DNA of 64,000 nucleotides, from positions 682,001-746,000 of the forward strand of contig NZ_LR882982.1 of the NCBI RefSeq assembly GCF_904831005.1, given 5' to 3'. The position numbers and the translations under genes are program-made. The notes beneath the pieces were generated by a model. The model had not been told where the DNA came from and made no database searches. It was given only the letters and a program-made list of their open reading frames with translations. Within the stretch, counting starts at the first letter, position 1. Each line of letters opens with the position of its first letter. The DNA comes from Microbacterium hydrocarbonoxydans (lineage in GTDB: Bacteria; Actinomycetota; Actinomycetes; Actinomycetales; Microbacteriaceae). Shown piece after piece: positions 1 to 7,995 of the stretch.

Positions 1-309
1 GAGACGGCGCGTGTCGATCTCCGAGACGCTCTGGAACCGCGCTTCGGCCGCCTCGAACGAGCCGGTGGCCGCGAGCCCGGGTGCGGCGAACGACTGGCCG
101 CTCCAGAACATCAGCCGAACCGCATCCTTCAACCGGTCGTATCCGACGATCGGATTGCCGTCGAGGAACCAGACGGGGTGCGCGTGCCAGACCTTGGCGG
201 TCGCCTCGGGGAGCCCCCGATCGATCTCGTCGGCGAGAAGGTCGCAGATCGAGCGGTCTTCGGGGCTGAGTCTGCGGTGGTAATCGGCGATCTCTGCAGC
301 GCGGGTCAT
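1..309 (-). CDS. DUF1801 domain protein (3' end cut by window edge)
   Basis: The frame reads leftwards from an ATG at 309 through position 1 with no stop, so at least 103 residues are present and the C-terminus lies outside the window. It opens MTRAAEIADYHRRLSPEDR and contains the DUF1801 core: an acidic helix ending in a Glu-Ala pair, then KVWHAHPVWFLDGNPIVGY, then an FWSGQSF segment. DUF1801 proteins are small, soluble and frataxin-like in fold, and mostly of unknown function. A CATACT hexamer sits 6 bases before the ATG, which suggests a leaderless transcript. The family assignment rests on these motifs; no function is inferred. Confidence 0.75.
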   Translation of the reverse strand, partial: MTRAAEIADYHRRLSPEDRSICDLLADEIDRGLPEATAKVWHAHPVWFLDGNPIVGYDRLKDAVRLMFWSGQSFAAPGLAATGSFEAAEARFQSVSEIDTRRL

Positions 310-347
310 GGTGCGAGTATGGCCCTCGTGACGACGGCCGTCGAGAG

Positions 348-1358
348 TCAGGAGGGCGACGTCGTGGCGCGAGGATGCAGCAGGCCGGAGATCGCTCCGA
401 GCGCCGCCCCGACGAGCGTGTCGACGATGCGCTCCCACGCGACATCCAGCGAACCGATATCGCCGGTCGCCGCGCCCGTCAGAAGCAGCACCAGGGGCGT
501 GATGAAGACGAGAGCGAGGGCGTAGTGCCGCACGACGACGAGCTCGATCGTGAACTGCAGGGCACCCAGCAGCAGGGCGAGCCACAGGCCGGAAGGATGA
601 AGCAGGGCGAGCAGCGCGTAGACGCCGGCGCCGACCACTGTGCCGAGCATGCGATGGAGCCCGCGCTGCACGGCGGCGCGCCGGGCGGCGGCGACGCCGA
701 TCACCGCCACGGCCGAGCCCACGATCCAGTACGTGCGAGTGGGGTCGATCACGAGCCCCAGCAGAACGCCGATGACGGCGACGACCGCGACCCGGATGAC
801 GAGCATCCGCGAATCGGCCGTGAACGCGGGGCCGGGCAGCAGCTCACGCAGCGGTCTTGCAGACTGCGACCGCGCGCGGGGGAGCACGAGCGGCGTCATG
901 GCGACGAGATAGGAGAACACGCATCCGGCGGCCAGCGCCGCGAGGTAGATCAGTGGTTCGAGGGGAGAGCTCGCCACGACGTGAGCGGACAGGCCGAAGA
1001 CCAGCACGAAGAAGAGCGGACCGGGTGGTCCGAGCCGGAATCCGAAAGCCAGGGCCGCGCTGACGACCGCCACCACCACGACGCCGATGCTCACGAGCCA
1101 CGCGTCGGCAGAGACAGCCACTCCGAGTGCCGCGCTGATGATCAGTCCGACGGCGACGAAGGGCAGTATCCGCGCTCGGTCGATGACCGGCGCTGTGCCG
1201 GCGAAGAGCACTGTGAACGCGCCCGATGCCGCGACATAGCCGAGCGAGGGCTGGCCGATCATCGTCATGACGGCGATCGGCACCGCGATGCCCAGCGCCG
1301 CCTGGGTGGCGAGGTGCCAGCGGGGACCGCGCTTCGGCGCCAGGGCGAACAGGCTCAT
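348..1358 (-). CDS. FUSC-family inner membrane protein (putative aromatic-compound exporter)
   Basis: A 336-residue integral membrane protein with about ten hydrophobic segments arranged as two similar halves. Each half has short Gly/Ala-rich helices and an Arg-rich cytoplasmic linker (for example PRARSQSARP near the middle). This matches the FUSC/aromatic acid exporter (ArAE-like) superfamily, which exports hydroxylated aromatics or drugs; the substrate cannot be read from sequence. The length fits the compact actinobacterial form that lacks the long soluble domain of E. coli AaeB. GACAAT lies 6 bases before the ATG, consistent with leaderless transcription. The last codons, ...RATTSPS, close 38 bases before the DUF1801 start; the two genes are co-directional. 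Confidence 0.75.
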   Translation of the reverse strand: MSLFALAPKRGPRWHLATQAALGIAVPIAVMTMIGQPSLGYVAASGAFTVLFAGTAPVIDRARILPFVAVGLIISAALGVAVSADAWLVSIGVVVVAVVSAALAFGFRLGPPGPLFFVLVFGLSAHVVASSPLEPLIYLAALAAGCVFSYLVAMTPLVLPRARSQSARPLRELLPGPAFTADSRMLVIRVAVVAVIGVLLGLVIDPTRTYWIVGSAVAVIGVAAARRAAVQRGLHRMLGTVVGAGVYALLALLHPSGLWLALLLGALQFTIELVVVRHYALALVFITPLVLLLTGAATGDIGSLDVAWERIVDTLVGAALGAISGLLHPRATTSPS

Positions 1359-1498
1359 CCGTCAATTGTCTCGCGACGCAGGCCGCCGCCTGACCGGCTC
1401 CCGCGGTTCCGGTTGCAGTCTGTGCCGCGTGACCGTGCGCCAGACGGCACGAAGTGCGACTGGAACGAGAGAATCAGCCCGGCGATACGATGGCCGAC

Positions 1499-2833
1499 GT
1501 GACAGAACCTCGCTCGGGAATCGCTGAACGCCTCTCGCAGATGATCCAGCTGCAGACTGTGTCGGCCGAGCTCGAGGCGCGGGGCCCCGAGCCCTTCGAG
1601 CGCTTCGTCGCTCTGATCGCGGAGCTGTACCCGCTCGTGCACGAGCGCCTCACGCTCGAGCGGCACACCGACTTCGGACTCCTCTTCCACTGGTCGGGCA
1701 GGGATGCCGACGCGCCGGGGCCGCTCGTGCTCATGGCCCACTACGACGTGGTCCCGGTGGATGAGAGCGACGCCTGGACGCATCCGCCGTTCGCCGGGGT
1801 CATCGCCGACGGCATCGTCTACGGGCGCGGCGCTCTCGATGACAAGGGTCCGCTGATCGTCGTGCTCGAGGCGGTCGAGAACCTGCTCGCCAAGGGGTTC
1901 GTCCCCGCGCGTGACGTGTATCTCTCGTTCGGCGGCAATGAAGAGACCTTCGGACGGGCGGCTGAAGAGATCGCGCGTGTGCTCCGCGAGCGCGGGATCA
2001 CACCGTGGCTGGTGGTCGACGAGGGCGGGGCGGTCGTCGATGCGCCGCTGCCGTTCGTGCCGGGTCGCGCAGCCATGATCGGGGTGGGAGAGAAGGGCGT
2101 CATGACGCTCACGCTCTCAGCGCGCGGCGACGGCGGCCACGCATCGGCACCCCCCTCTCTCACAGCGGTCCGACGGGTGGCGAGAGCCGTGGATCGGCTC
2201 GGACCCCGGACCTTCCGACCGCGAACGTCGAAGGCCATCGGGCGGATGCTGTCACAGCTCGGCGTGCGTACCCCGGGACCCGCGGGGCAGCTGCTGCGTC
2301 TGCTCGGATCCGTCCCTCTCCTCACCGGCCAGGTGTTCGCCGCGCTCGGAGGCGAGCCCGCCGCCCTCGTGCGCACGACCGTCGCTCCCACGATGCAGTC
2401 CGGCGGTACCGCGGCGAACGTGCTCCCCTCGCAAGCATCGGCGACCGTCAACCTGCGGATCGCTCTCGGCGAGACGACGCAGCAGACCGTGCTGCGCGTG
2501 CGTCGTCGCATCCGGGATCCGCTCGTCACGGTCACCGTCGAAGAGGCGAGCGAGCCGTCTCCGGAGTCCGCGACCGACAACGCCCAGTTCGCGCTGCTCG
2601 CCGAGGCGCTCGCGGTCTCGCATCCGGGGGTGCCCGCGGTGCCGTACGTGATGATGGCGGCGACCGATTCCCGTCACTTCCACCGCTTCGCGCCGGCGGT
2701 CTATCGCTTCGCCCCGCTCGACATGTCGAACGCGCAGCGGGCGTCGATCCACGGCGTCGACGAGAACGTCGAGATCGCTGCACTCGAGCGAGGGGAGCGG
2801 TTCCATCGCGCCCTCCTCGAGCGGCTAGTGTGA
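1499..2833 (+). CDS. M20/M25/M40 family metallopeptidase (dinuclear zinc amidohydrolase)
   Basis: Cytoplasmic dinuclear-zinc peptidase of the carboxypeptidase/deacylase type. With the GTG at 1499 as start it is 444 residues. Metal ligands are visible: H81 and D83 in LMAHYDVVP, bridging D114 in GRGALDDKGP, the catalytic pair E148/E149 in GGNEETFG, and a C-terminal His in SIHGVDENVEI. The family removes C-terminal residues or acyl groups from small peptides; the substrate is unknown. GTG 1499 is chosen because TACGAT ends exactly 7 bases before it, the leaderless spacing seen repeatedly here. The in-frame ATG at 1490 is the alternative. An MFS exporter gene follows 58 bases later on the same strand. 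Confidence 0.85.
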   Translation: MTEPRSGIAERLSQMIQLQTVSAELEARGPEPFERFVALIAELYPLVHERLTLERHTDFGLLFHWSGRDADAPGPLVLMAHYDVVPVDESDAWTHPPFAGVIADGIVYGRGALDDKGPLIVVLEAVENLLAKGFVPARDVYLSFGGNEETFGRAAEEIARVLRERGITPWLVVDEGGAVVDAPLPFVPGRAAMIGVGEKGVMTLTLSARGDGGHASAPPSLTAVRRVARAVDRLGPRTFRPRTSKAIGRMLSQLGVRTPGPAGQLLRLLGSVPLLTGQVFAALGGEPAALVRTTVAPTMQSGGTAANVLPSQASATVNLRIALGETTQQTVLRVRRRIRDPLVTVTVEEASEPSPESATDNAQFALLAEALAVSHPGVPAVPYVMMAATDSRHFHRFAPAVYRFAPLDMSNAQRASIHGVDENVEIAALERGERFHRALLERLV

Positions 2834-2891
2834 TCTCACCCCTCCGCGGACGCCTCGGCGCCCCACTCCGCCATTTCATCGAGGAGCCGCG

Positions 2892-4346
2892 ATGACGCGC
2901 ACCCGCACTCTGGGAACCCTGGCGACGGTCGTCGGCTTCCTCGCCTTCGTCGAGTTCACCAGCGGCGTCCTGCAGGGGTACTACACGCCCATGCTCACCG
3001 ACATCGCGCGGCACCTCGGCATCCACGATGCTGACGTCAACTGGCTCGAGGGCACGCAACTCATGCTCTCGGCTCTGGTCGTGCCCGCTTTCGCGAAGCT
3101 CGGCGACATGGTCGGCCACAAGCGGATGCTGCTCATCTCGACGGCGCTCACCGCCGCGGCGGCGCTCGTATTGCCTTTCACCGACTCGTTCCCCGTCTTC
3201 CTGATCGGCTGGACCCTGATGGGGTTCTACGTCGTCTGGCTGCCGCTCGAGATCGCGCTCATCTGGTCGCGTTCCCGTCGCATGGAGGGGCGTTCGTCGA
3301 TCACGGCGAAGGCCGCGGGTCTCCTCGTCGCGGCGCTCGAGGGCGGCGCGATCATCGGGGCGCTCGTCGGCGGAGCGCTGATCGACGTCCTGCCGCTGAC
3401 GGTCGTGCTCCTCATCCCCGCCGTGCTCATCGTCGTGTGCTTCTTCGTGATCCTGTTCGGGGTGAAGGAATCGCCCGATCCGACCGGCGGTGTCTTCGAC
3501 ACTGTGGGCGTCGTGCTCATCTCGATGGCGCTGATCTGCTTCACGGGCGGCCTCAGCCTGCTGCGTCTCGAGGGCGGGCTCGTCAACCCGTGGTCATGGA
3601 CCGTCGTCGTCCTCGGTCTCCTGCTCGTGATCCCGTTCGTCCTCTGGGAGCTGCGCTGCGACGATCCGCTCATCGACGTGCGCATGTTCCGTTCGCCGGC
3701 ACTCGGCCCGGTGTTCCTCACCGCAGGCCTCTTCGGGGTCAGTGTGCTCGGTGCTCAGGCGCCGCTCTCGACCTTCGCGCGCACCGATCCGGGCGTCTAC
3801 GGGTATGGCCTCGGGACCACCGGCTTCGCCACCTCGTTGATCATCGGGCTGTACCTGATCGCCATGATCGCAGGGGCGCTGCTGTTCCCGCTGATCGCTC
3901 GGCTCCTCACCCCGCGCATCACCCTCATGGTCGCGTCACTGCTGGTCGGCATCGGGTTCCTGCTGTTCCTGCCGTTCCATGATTCGTACCTGCAGGTCGT
4001 GACCAACATGGTCATCGTCGGGCTCGGGTCGGGGGCCCTGGTGGCGGCGCTTCCCGCGGCTGCGGCATCGGCGGCCCCGGCGACCCAGACCGGCGTCGCC
4101 ACGGGGCTCACGAACTCGGTCAAGACGGTGGGTGGCGCGATCGCCTCATGCGTCTTCGGCATCGCGCTCCTGAACGGGGTGGGTGGAGCGGTCGAAGGGA
4201 CGGCTGGATCGTTCGCCGGGTACATCACCGTGTGGGTGGTCTGCGGTGTGACCGCCCTCGTCGCCGCGGCGATCCTCGTCTTCGTTCCCCGGGAGGCCTT
4301 CACCGATCGCACGGATGCCGAAGCGGTCGCTGCACCGATCGTCTGA
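2892..4346 (+). CDS. MFS transporter, DHA2-like drug/proton antiporter
   Basis: A 484-residue major facilitator protein with about 14 hydrophobic segments. The motif-A loop between TM2 and TM3 reads FAKLGDMVGHKRMLL. A charged stretch (SRSRRMEGR) follows in the next cytoplasmic loop, and there is a Gly/Ala-rich antiporter-type helix near residues 400-430. These are features of the DHA2 (EmrB/QacA) group, which expels lipophilic compounds using the proton gradient. The start follows a GAGGAG ribosome site at 2880-2885. The preceding M20 peptidase may be co-transcribed, but the 58-base gap leaves this open. The substrate cannot be inferred. Confidence 0.85.
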   Translation: MTRTRTLGTLATVVGFLAFVEFTSGVLQGYYTPMLTDIARHLGIHDADVNWLEGTQLMLSALVVPAFAKLGDMVGHKRMLLISTALTAAAALVLPFTDSFPVFLIGWTLMGFYVVWLPLEIALIWSRSRRMEGRSSITAKAAGLLVAALEGGAIIGALVGGALIDVLPLTVVLLIPAVLIVVCFFVILFGVKESPDPTGGVFDTVGVVLISMALICFTGGLSLLRLEGGLVNPWSWTVVVLGLLLVIPFVLWELRCDDPLIDVRMFRSPALGPVFLTAGLFGVSVLGAQAPLSTFARTDPGVYGYGLGTTGFATSLIIGLYLIAMIAGALLFPLIARLLTPRITLMVASLLVGIGFLLFLPFHDSYLQVVTNMVIVGLGSGALVAALPAAAASAAPATQTGVATGLTNSVKTVGGAIASCVFGIALLNGVGGAVEGTAGSFAGYITVWVVCGVTALVAAAILVFVPREAFTDRTDAEAVAAPIV

Positions 4347-4363
4347 GCTGTCTTCGGCCGACG

Positions 4364-4651
4364 TCAGTCGCGGTCGAGCCCGAAGGAGCGCTTGACGACG
4401 GCCTGCATGTCACGATCGAGGCCGTCGATGCGAGTGTTCACGGCATCGAAGCGGGCGTTCATCTCCCCGCGCAGCCCGCCGATCTGCGCGTTCATCTCGC
4501 CGCGCAGACCGCCGATCTCGCCGCGCAGGCCGCCGATCTCGCTGCGCACCACGCGGATGAACAGGGTCGAGACGACCGTCAGCATGCCGAACATGAGCGC
4601 TGTGAAGCACCCGATCATGGTCCAGATCTGCGCGTCGTTCATGAGATGCAC
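4364..4651 (-). CDS. Small membrane-anchored coiled-coil protein with heptad repeats
   Basis: A 95-residue protein with one N-terminal transmembrane helix (about residues 9-33, MIGCFTALMFGMLTVVSTLF) followed by a polar region of repeated heptads with the pattern E-I/M-x-x-L-R-G. These give EIGGLRG twice, then QIGGLRG, EMNARFD and similar units, with a basic tail. The repeats are visible in the DNA as near-identical 21-base units around 4460-4545. Start choice: GTG at 4651 has GAGGAT 6 bases upstream (leaderless pattern); ATG at 4642 is the alternative. No characterised homologue is recognised. The topology suggests a membrane-tethered oligomeric rod, possibly a scaffold; that is inference. 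Confidence 0.6.
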   Translation of the reverse strand: MHLMNDAQIWTMIGCFTALMFGMLTVVSTLFIRVVRSEIGGLRGEIGGLRGEMNAQIGGLRGEMNARFDAVNTRIDGLDRDMQAVVKRSFGLDRD

Positions 4652-4788
4652 CGTGTCATCCTCGCATCGTTCCAGTCGAGGAATCGGAAGAGCCGTCGCT
4701 GTATACCGCCATCCCGAAAAGTGGGAGGAACTCGTGTTCCGTCCTCGGTGTGCAGGAAGCCGGGCTCATCCGCCGCAGAGGTCGCGCG

Positions 4789-5193
4789 TCACTCGGACTC
4801 GCGAGGAGGATTGTGCATGAACTCGATGCGGATGCCGTCGTCGTCCTCCACGAATGAGGCGTAGTAGCGCTCCGTGTATCGCGGATACTCCTTGGGCTCT
4901 CGCACGGCCGACCATCCCGCATCCCGCGCGACGGCGTGAAGGCGGTCGACCTCGTCCCGCGTCGGCACCGAGAACGCGATGTGCTGCCATCCGACGCGAC
5001 CGTGACGATGGGGTCCGGATTCCTCATCCCAGGCGTACAGGATGATCTCGGTCTCGTCGCCGTTGTGCCACGAGATCGAATGGTCGTCCTCGCCGCCGCT
5101 CTGATAGCCGAGGGCCGTCAGCACGGGATGGAACTGCGCACGACCGCGCTCCAGCTCGTTGACGGTGATGCCCAGGTGATCCAGAAGAGCCAT
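4789..5193 (-). CDS. VOC (glyoxalase/bleomycin-resistance) family protein
   Basis: A 134-residue soluble protein made of two beta-alpha-beta-beta-beta modules. The family metal-site positions are recognisable: His in the N-terminal LDHLGITV strand, His in WQHIAFSV (about residue 71), and Glu in the last strand (GIRIEFMHN). VOC proteins bind a divalent metal and act as isomerases, dioxygenases or binding proteins; the substrate is unassigned. It is monocistronic. AAGACT lies 6 bases before the ATG. The 137 bases between this gene and the coiled-coil gene show no further coding signal. Confidence 0.8.
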   Translation of the reverse strand: MALLDHLGITVNELERGRAQFHPVLTALGYQSGGEDDHSISWHNGDETEIILYAWDEESGPHRHGRVGWQHIAFSVPTRDEVDRLHAVARDAGWSAVREPKEYPRYTERYYASFVEDDDGIRIEFMHNPPRESE

Positions 5194-5246
5194 GCGTCCA
5201 GTCTTCCAGTCGGCGCCCGGATCGCACCAGTGCGGTGGTCTCGGGC

Positions 5247-5444
5247 TCAGAGCTCGACGCCGTGATCTTCATCGTTGACGCCGGCGTTGCGCCCGCGGCG
5301 CGATTCGTACCCGATGAACCAGCCGAGCCACACGATGGCGGCCAGCAGGATGCCGAGCCAGACGTTCTGGAAGATCAGGCCGATCACGACACCCAGGATG
5401 AGAAGTCCTGCGGTGACGGAGAAGCGGAGCGCGTTGCGGGACAT
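5247..5444 (-). CDS. Small two-helix membrane protein
   Basis: 65 residues: a short basic start (MSRNALRF), two hydrophobic segments (about residues 9-25 and 28-44), then an Arg-rich turn (YESRRGRN) and an acidic tail. The positive-inside rule places both ends in the cytoplasm. TAGGCT is 6 bases upstream of the ATG, a clear leaderless promoter arrangement that supports the gene being real. I do not recognise a named family. Confidence 0.6.
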   Translation of the reverse strand: MSRNALRFSVTAGLLILGVVIGLIFQNVWLGILLAAIVWLGWFIGYESRRGRNAGVNDEDHGVEL

Positions 5445-5477
5445 GCGTTCAGCCTAGAGGGCAGGGCCCGCAGGCGC

Positions 5478-6437
5478 TCAGCGATTCCGGTGATCCTCGG
5501 GGGACAGCCGGGGTCCGCGTCGAGCCTCGCTGATGCCACTGGCGAAGATGAGCCGGATCACCCGTTGTCGGTGCCCCGCCCACGGCGCGAGCAGCTCGAG
5601 CATCCCGGCGTCGTCGGTCCGGTGCCCCGTGAGCACGTGACCGACCTCGTGAGCCAGGTGGTAGTCGCCGACGCTCACGGCGTCAGGGTCTCCGAGCGCC
5701 CGGATGCGGGTCTCGGCAGACGTCCAGACGCCGATCCCGGGAAGGCTCGTGAGCACTCGATCCCGATCCTCGCCCGTCTCGGCCGCGAGCAGTGCGCGGG
5801 AGATGCTCTCACCCCGGGACGCCGCGCGCACGATGGTCTTCGACTGAGGTGGCTGCACGCCGGCGCGGTGCCACTCCCACGAGGGGATCGACCGCCACCG
5901 GGCGCTGTCCGGAGCGGTGTACATCGGACGCGGCGTGGGGCCGGGCGCGCGCTCGCCGTGGGCGGTGACGAGCAGACGCCAGGCGCGAAAGGCCTCGAGG
6001 CCGGTGACCTTCTGCTCGAGGATCGCGCACGCGAGTGCATCGAAGACCTCGCCGGTCCGGGCCAGGCGGATTCCGGGCGAGCGCCGTGCGACCTCGGCGA
6101 TGAGCGGATGCAGCGCAGGATCGAATCCACTCGGGTCGTCGTCGGCGCCGCACAGAGCAGGAAGGCGGTCGAGTGCCTCGCCGGCGCCGGCGCCCCATGC
6201 CGTCGCACGGATCTCGTCGCCTGCTGCGCGGAGGGCGAGAGTCGCCGAGCCCTGCGGTGTGCGCAGCGCCCGCCAGATGACAGCGCCGTCGAACACCATC
6301 GTCGGGTCTCCGGGGCCGCGGCGGAGCATGCCCACCGTGCGGCGAAGATCGAGCGGGTGCCGGGGACGGTAAACGGCTTCGCGCACGCCGGGCGGCGCCG
6401 GTGCTCCGGCGGCCTCGGCATCAGCGGTCAGGGTCAT
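5478..6437 (-). CDS. DNA-3-methyladenine glycosylase 2 family protein (HhH-GPD)
   Basis: Base-excision repair glycosylase of the AlkA type, 319 residues, which removes alkylated bases from DNA. The C-terminal half carries the helix-hairpin-helix (LPGIGVWTSAE) and, about 20 residues later, the catalytic aspartate in DAVSVGDYHLAHEVG, spaced as in AlkA. The N-terminal domain has a YRPRHPLDL start and an ILEQKVTGLEAFRAW helix typical of the HhH-GPD superfamily. No Fe-S cysteine cluster is present, which argues against endonuclease III or MutY. TAGCGT lies 6 bases before the ATG, so it is probably leaderless. It stands alone, convergent with nothing, before the winged-helix regulator. Confidence 0.82.
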   Translation of the reverse strand: MTLTADAEAAGAPAPPGVREAVYRPRHPLDLRRTVGMLRRGPGDPTMVFDGAVIWRALRTPQGSATLALRAAGDEIRATAWGAGAGEALDRLPALCGADDDPSGFDPALHPLIAEVARRSPGIRLARTGEVFDALACAILEQKVTGLEAFRAWRLLVTAHGERAPGPTPRPMYTAPDSARWRSIPSWEWHRAGVQPPQSKTIVRAASRGESISRALLAAETGEDRDRVLTSLPGIGVWTSAETRIRALGDPDAVSVGDYHLAHEVGHVLTGHRTDDAGMLELLAPWAGHRQRVIRLIFASGISEARRGPRLSPEDHRNR

Positions 6438-6471
6438 ACCCCCACGCTACGCCGCGGTTCTGACACCGGCC

Positions 6472-7176
6472 TCAGAAGCGGTCGGGCGACGGAGTTCCGT
6501 GACCGTAGCGGATGACGACGTCGGCATGCCGGTCGAAGCGGTAGCCGATGCCGCGTACCGTGCGCACGATGTCCTCGTATCGGCCGAGCTTGGCGCGCAG
6601 TCGACGCACGTGCACGTCGATCGTGCGCTCGCCCGGCGTCTCGTCGTCCTGCGCCTGCCACAGGGCGGAGACCAGTTCGCTGCGCTCGATGGTGCGGCCT
6701 TCGCGGAGGACGAGGTACTGCAGCAGCTCGAACTCCTTGTAGGTGAAGGCGGCGGAGTCGCCGTCGATCAGGACGCGCTTGCGGGAGATGTCGACGACGA
6801 CGCCGCCCTCTTCGTCGACCGTCTCCTCTTCGGCTGCGGCCTTGGTCCGGGCGATGGCTCCGGGCTCCTGCAGGGCGAGGCGGACGACGTCGAGATCTCG
6901 GCCTCCGGAGCCGTGCGGTGCGAGCGCGACGGTGGCGTGGGTCTCGGCACCGGGGGCGAGCTCGGCGAGAGTGCGACGAAGAGCGTCGACGAGCAGGGGC
7001 AGACTCACGCCGGCCTCGGCAGCCTTGATCTCGTCGAGTCCGACGTAGAGGGCGAAGCCACGCGGCGAGCGGACGGCGGGAAGATCGGCGGCGAGCGGTG
7101 CCTCATCGGTCCGTGCCGGAGCGGTGGGGACGGTCGTCGCGACGGAGGGACGCTCGAGAAGAGTGGTGTTCGACAT
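6472..7176 (-). CDS. Winged-helix (OmpR-type DNA-binding domain) regulator without receiver domain
   Basis: A 234-residue regulator. The C-terminal ~100 residues form a Trans_reg_C winged helix: FTYKEFELLQYLVLREGRT, the recognition segment TIDVHVRRLRAKLG, and the wing VRTVRGIGYRF. The N-terminal ~120 residues lack the Asp-Asp/Asp/Lys pockets of a response-regulator receiver, so activity is probably not controlled by phosphorylation. The start ATG at 7176 is preceded by GAGGAC. Transcription appears to begin about 250 bases upstream (promoter at 7433-7462) and to pass through a short Cys-rich leader ORF (7325-7426), so expression may be controlled by attenuation. Target genes are unknown. Confidence 0.8.
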   Translation of the reverse strand: MSNTTLLERPSVATTVPTAPARTDEAPLAADLPAVRSPRGFALYVGLDEIKAAEAGVSLPLLVDALRRTLAELAPGAETHATVALAPHGSGGRDLDVVRLALQEPGAIARTKAAAEEETVDEEGGVVVDISRKRVLIDGDSAAFTYKEFELLQYLVLREGRTIERSELVSALWQAQDDETPGERTIDVHVRRLRAKLGRYEDIVRTVRGIGYRFDRHADVVIRYGHGTPSPDRF

Positions 7177-7278
7177 GATGATGGAGTCCTCGGGACGTGA
7201 GCCGGGAAGAGTGGCTCGGATGCGTTGCATGAATGACCGGCGAGCCGGGAGAGCGAGCTGGGGTGGGTGCTCGGAGAC

Positions 7279-7293
7279 CGATCTCGCAGATCG
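7279..7293. promoter_or_regulatory. Short perfect hairpin in the leader between the Cys-rich ORF and the winged-helix gene
   Basis: The sequence is a 6-bp perfect inverted repeat (CGATCT / AGATCG) with a 3-base loop. It sits between the leader ORF stop (7325) and the regulator start (7176) on the minus-strand transcript. It could be part of an attenuator or ribosome-site-masking fold. The stem is short, so this is weak evidence on its own. Confidence 0.3.
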
Positions 7294-7324
7294 CGGAATC
7301 AGGTCAGACGGGGTGGCTGTTCGT

Positions 7325-7426
7325 TCAGCGACACATTCGGCAACACATGCCAACGCGACCGGGCATCATCATCCCGGCAGTCCTGTTCGCCTCCTGGGCG
7401 GACAAAGGGCTTGCGTTGGTAGTCAT
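7325..7426 (-). CDS. Cys-rich leaderless leader peptide, 33 residues
   Basis: A short ORF beginning MTTNASPLSAQEANR and ending GMCCRMCR followed directly by the stop. It starts with an ATG exactly 6 bases downstream of a CATAAT -10 box, so its mRNA is predicted to begin at the ATG. Three of its last seven residues are cysteine. In mycobacteria, leaderless short ORFs with Cys clusters near their ends are known cysteine-responsive attenuators. In other actinobacteria, leader peptides ending in Cys-Arg precede sulfur genes. By analogy this one may sense Cys-tRNA supply and control the winged-helix regulator 148 bases downstream. The function is inferred; the promoter-ORF geometry is seen directly. 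Confidence 0.6.
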   Translation of the reverse strand: MTTNASPLSAQEANRTAGMMMPGRVGMCCRMCR

Positions 7427-7432
7427 GGGGGG

Positions 7433-7462
7433 ATTATGTCGCAAGAAGTCCGGGCGTGTCAA
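7433..7462 (-). promoter_or_regulatory. Sigma-70-type promoter for the leader peptide and winged-helix regulator
   Basis: Reading the minus strand, a perfect -35 TTGACA (7462-7457) is followed after 18 bases by CATAAT (7438-7433). The predicted start of transcription coincides with the ATG of the Cys-rich leader ORF at 7426. It is one of the best-matching promoters in the window. Confidence 0.75.
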
Positions 7463-7502
7463 AACGGCCCGAGCCGCGTGGTGGGCGCGTAACGTGGGCC
7501 CC

Positions 7503-7811
7503 GTGAGTACATCGTCATTGACATCCGGATTCATCCTCACCGATGAGAAGGACGCCTCGCGGTACACGCTGATGCGCGACGGACAGCTCGTCAGTGTGCT
7601 CGACTACCGTGACGACGGACGGACCATCGCCCTGACCAGAGCCTTCACGGTGCCGACTTTCCGCGGTCACGGCTATGCCGGAGCGGTCGTCGAAGGAGCA
7701 GTCGCCGACATCGAGGCACGAGGCGACCGCAAGGTCGATGCGGTCTGCTGGTATGTCGCCGACTGGTTCGCCGCCCACCCCGACCACGCCTCGCTGCTGC
7801 GCTCGCGCTGA
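7503..7811 (+). CDS. GNAT-family N-acetyltransferase-like protein (YjdJ/CG-type)
   Basis: A 102-residue protein of the small acetyltransferase subgroup (Acetyltransf_CG, yeast YidJ-like). It consists of a beta-sheet core with the acetyl-CoA-binding segment FRGHGYAGAVVEGAV, corresponding to the R/Q-x-x-G-x-G/A motif A, followed by VCWYVADWFAAHPDH near the C-terminus. The substrate is unknown. GTG 7503 is chosen because TAACGT (7490-7495) lies 7 bases upstream, giving a leaderless start; the longer upstream frame has no ribosome site. It is divergent from the leader-peptide promoter and shares the same intergenic region. Confidence 0.75.
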   Translation: MSTSSLTSGFILTDEKDASRYTLMRDGQLVSVLDYRDDGRTIALTRAFTVPTFRGHGYAGAVVEGAVADIEARGDRKVDAVCWYVADWFAAHPDHASLLRSR

Positions 7812-7833
7812 CCTCGTCCCGTGTGACGCCGTG

Positions 7834-7995
7834 TTACGCGGCATCCACGCGCGAGTGCCACCGGTCCGCCGCCTCGATGCGACCCGACGACAGCGTCAGC
7901 CGAGGGTGCATGCGGTCGGTTTCCTTCTCGGTATCTCCCGGTCGAGCGGCACGCCTCGGACCGAATGTCGGTGGTGGTTCGTAGCGTGTGAACAT
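7834..7995 (-). CDS. Possible small hypothetical protein overlapping the sbcD start
   Basis: A 53-residue frame on the minus strand opens MFTRYEPPPTFGPRR and ends RIEAADRWHSRVDAA. Its amino-acid balance (Asp, Glu, His, Trp present, no homopolymer runs) and G/C-ending codons in the second half look coding, and it fills most of the otherwise empty 7812-7993 interval. Against it, its start overlaps the first two bases of sbcD, there is no close ribosome site, and I do not recognise a family. I treat it as a candidate only. Confidence 0.3.
   Translation of the reverse strand: MFTRYEPPPTFGPRRAARPGDTEKETDRMHPRLTLSSGRIEAADRWHSRVDAA

Noticed and set aside
375..1502. 375-residue plus-strand frame rich in Arg, Asp, Glu and His
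   Set aside because: It is antisense to the FUSC membrane protein gene; the composition is the typical reverse complement of hydrophobic codons.
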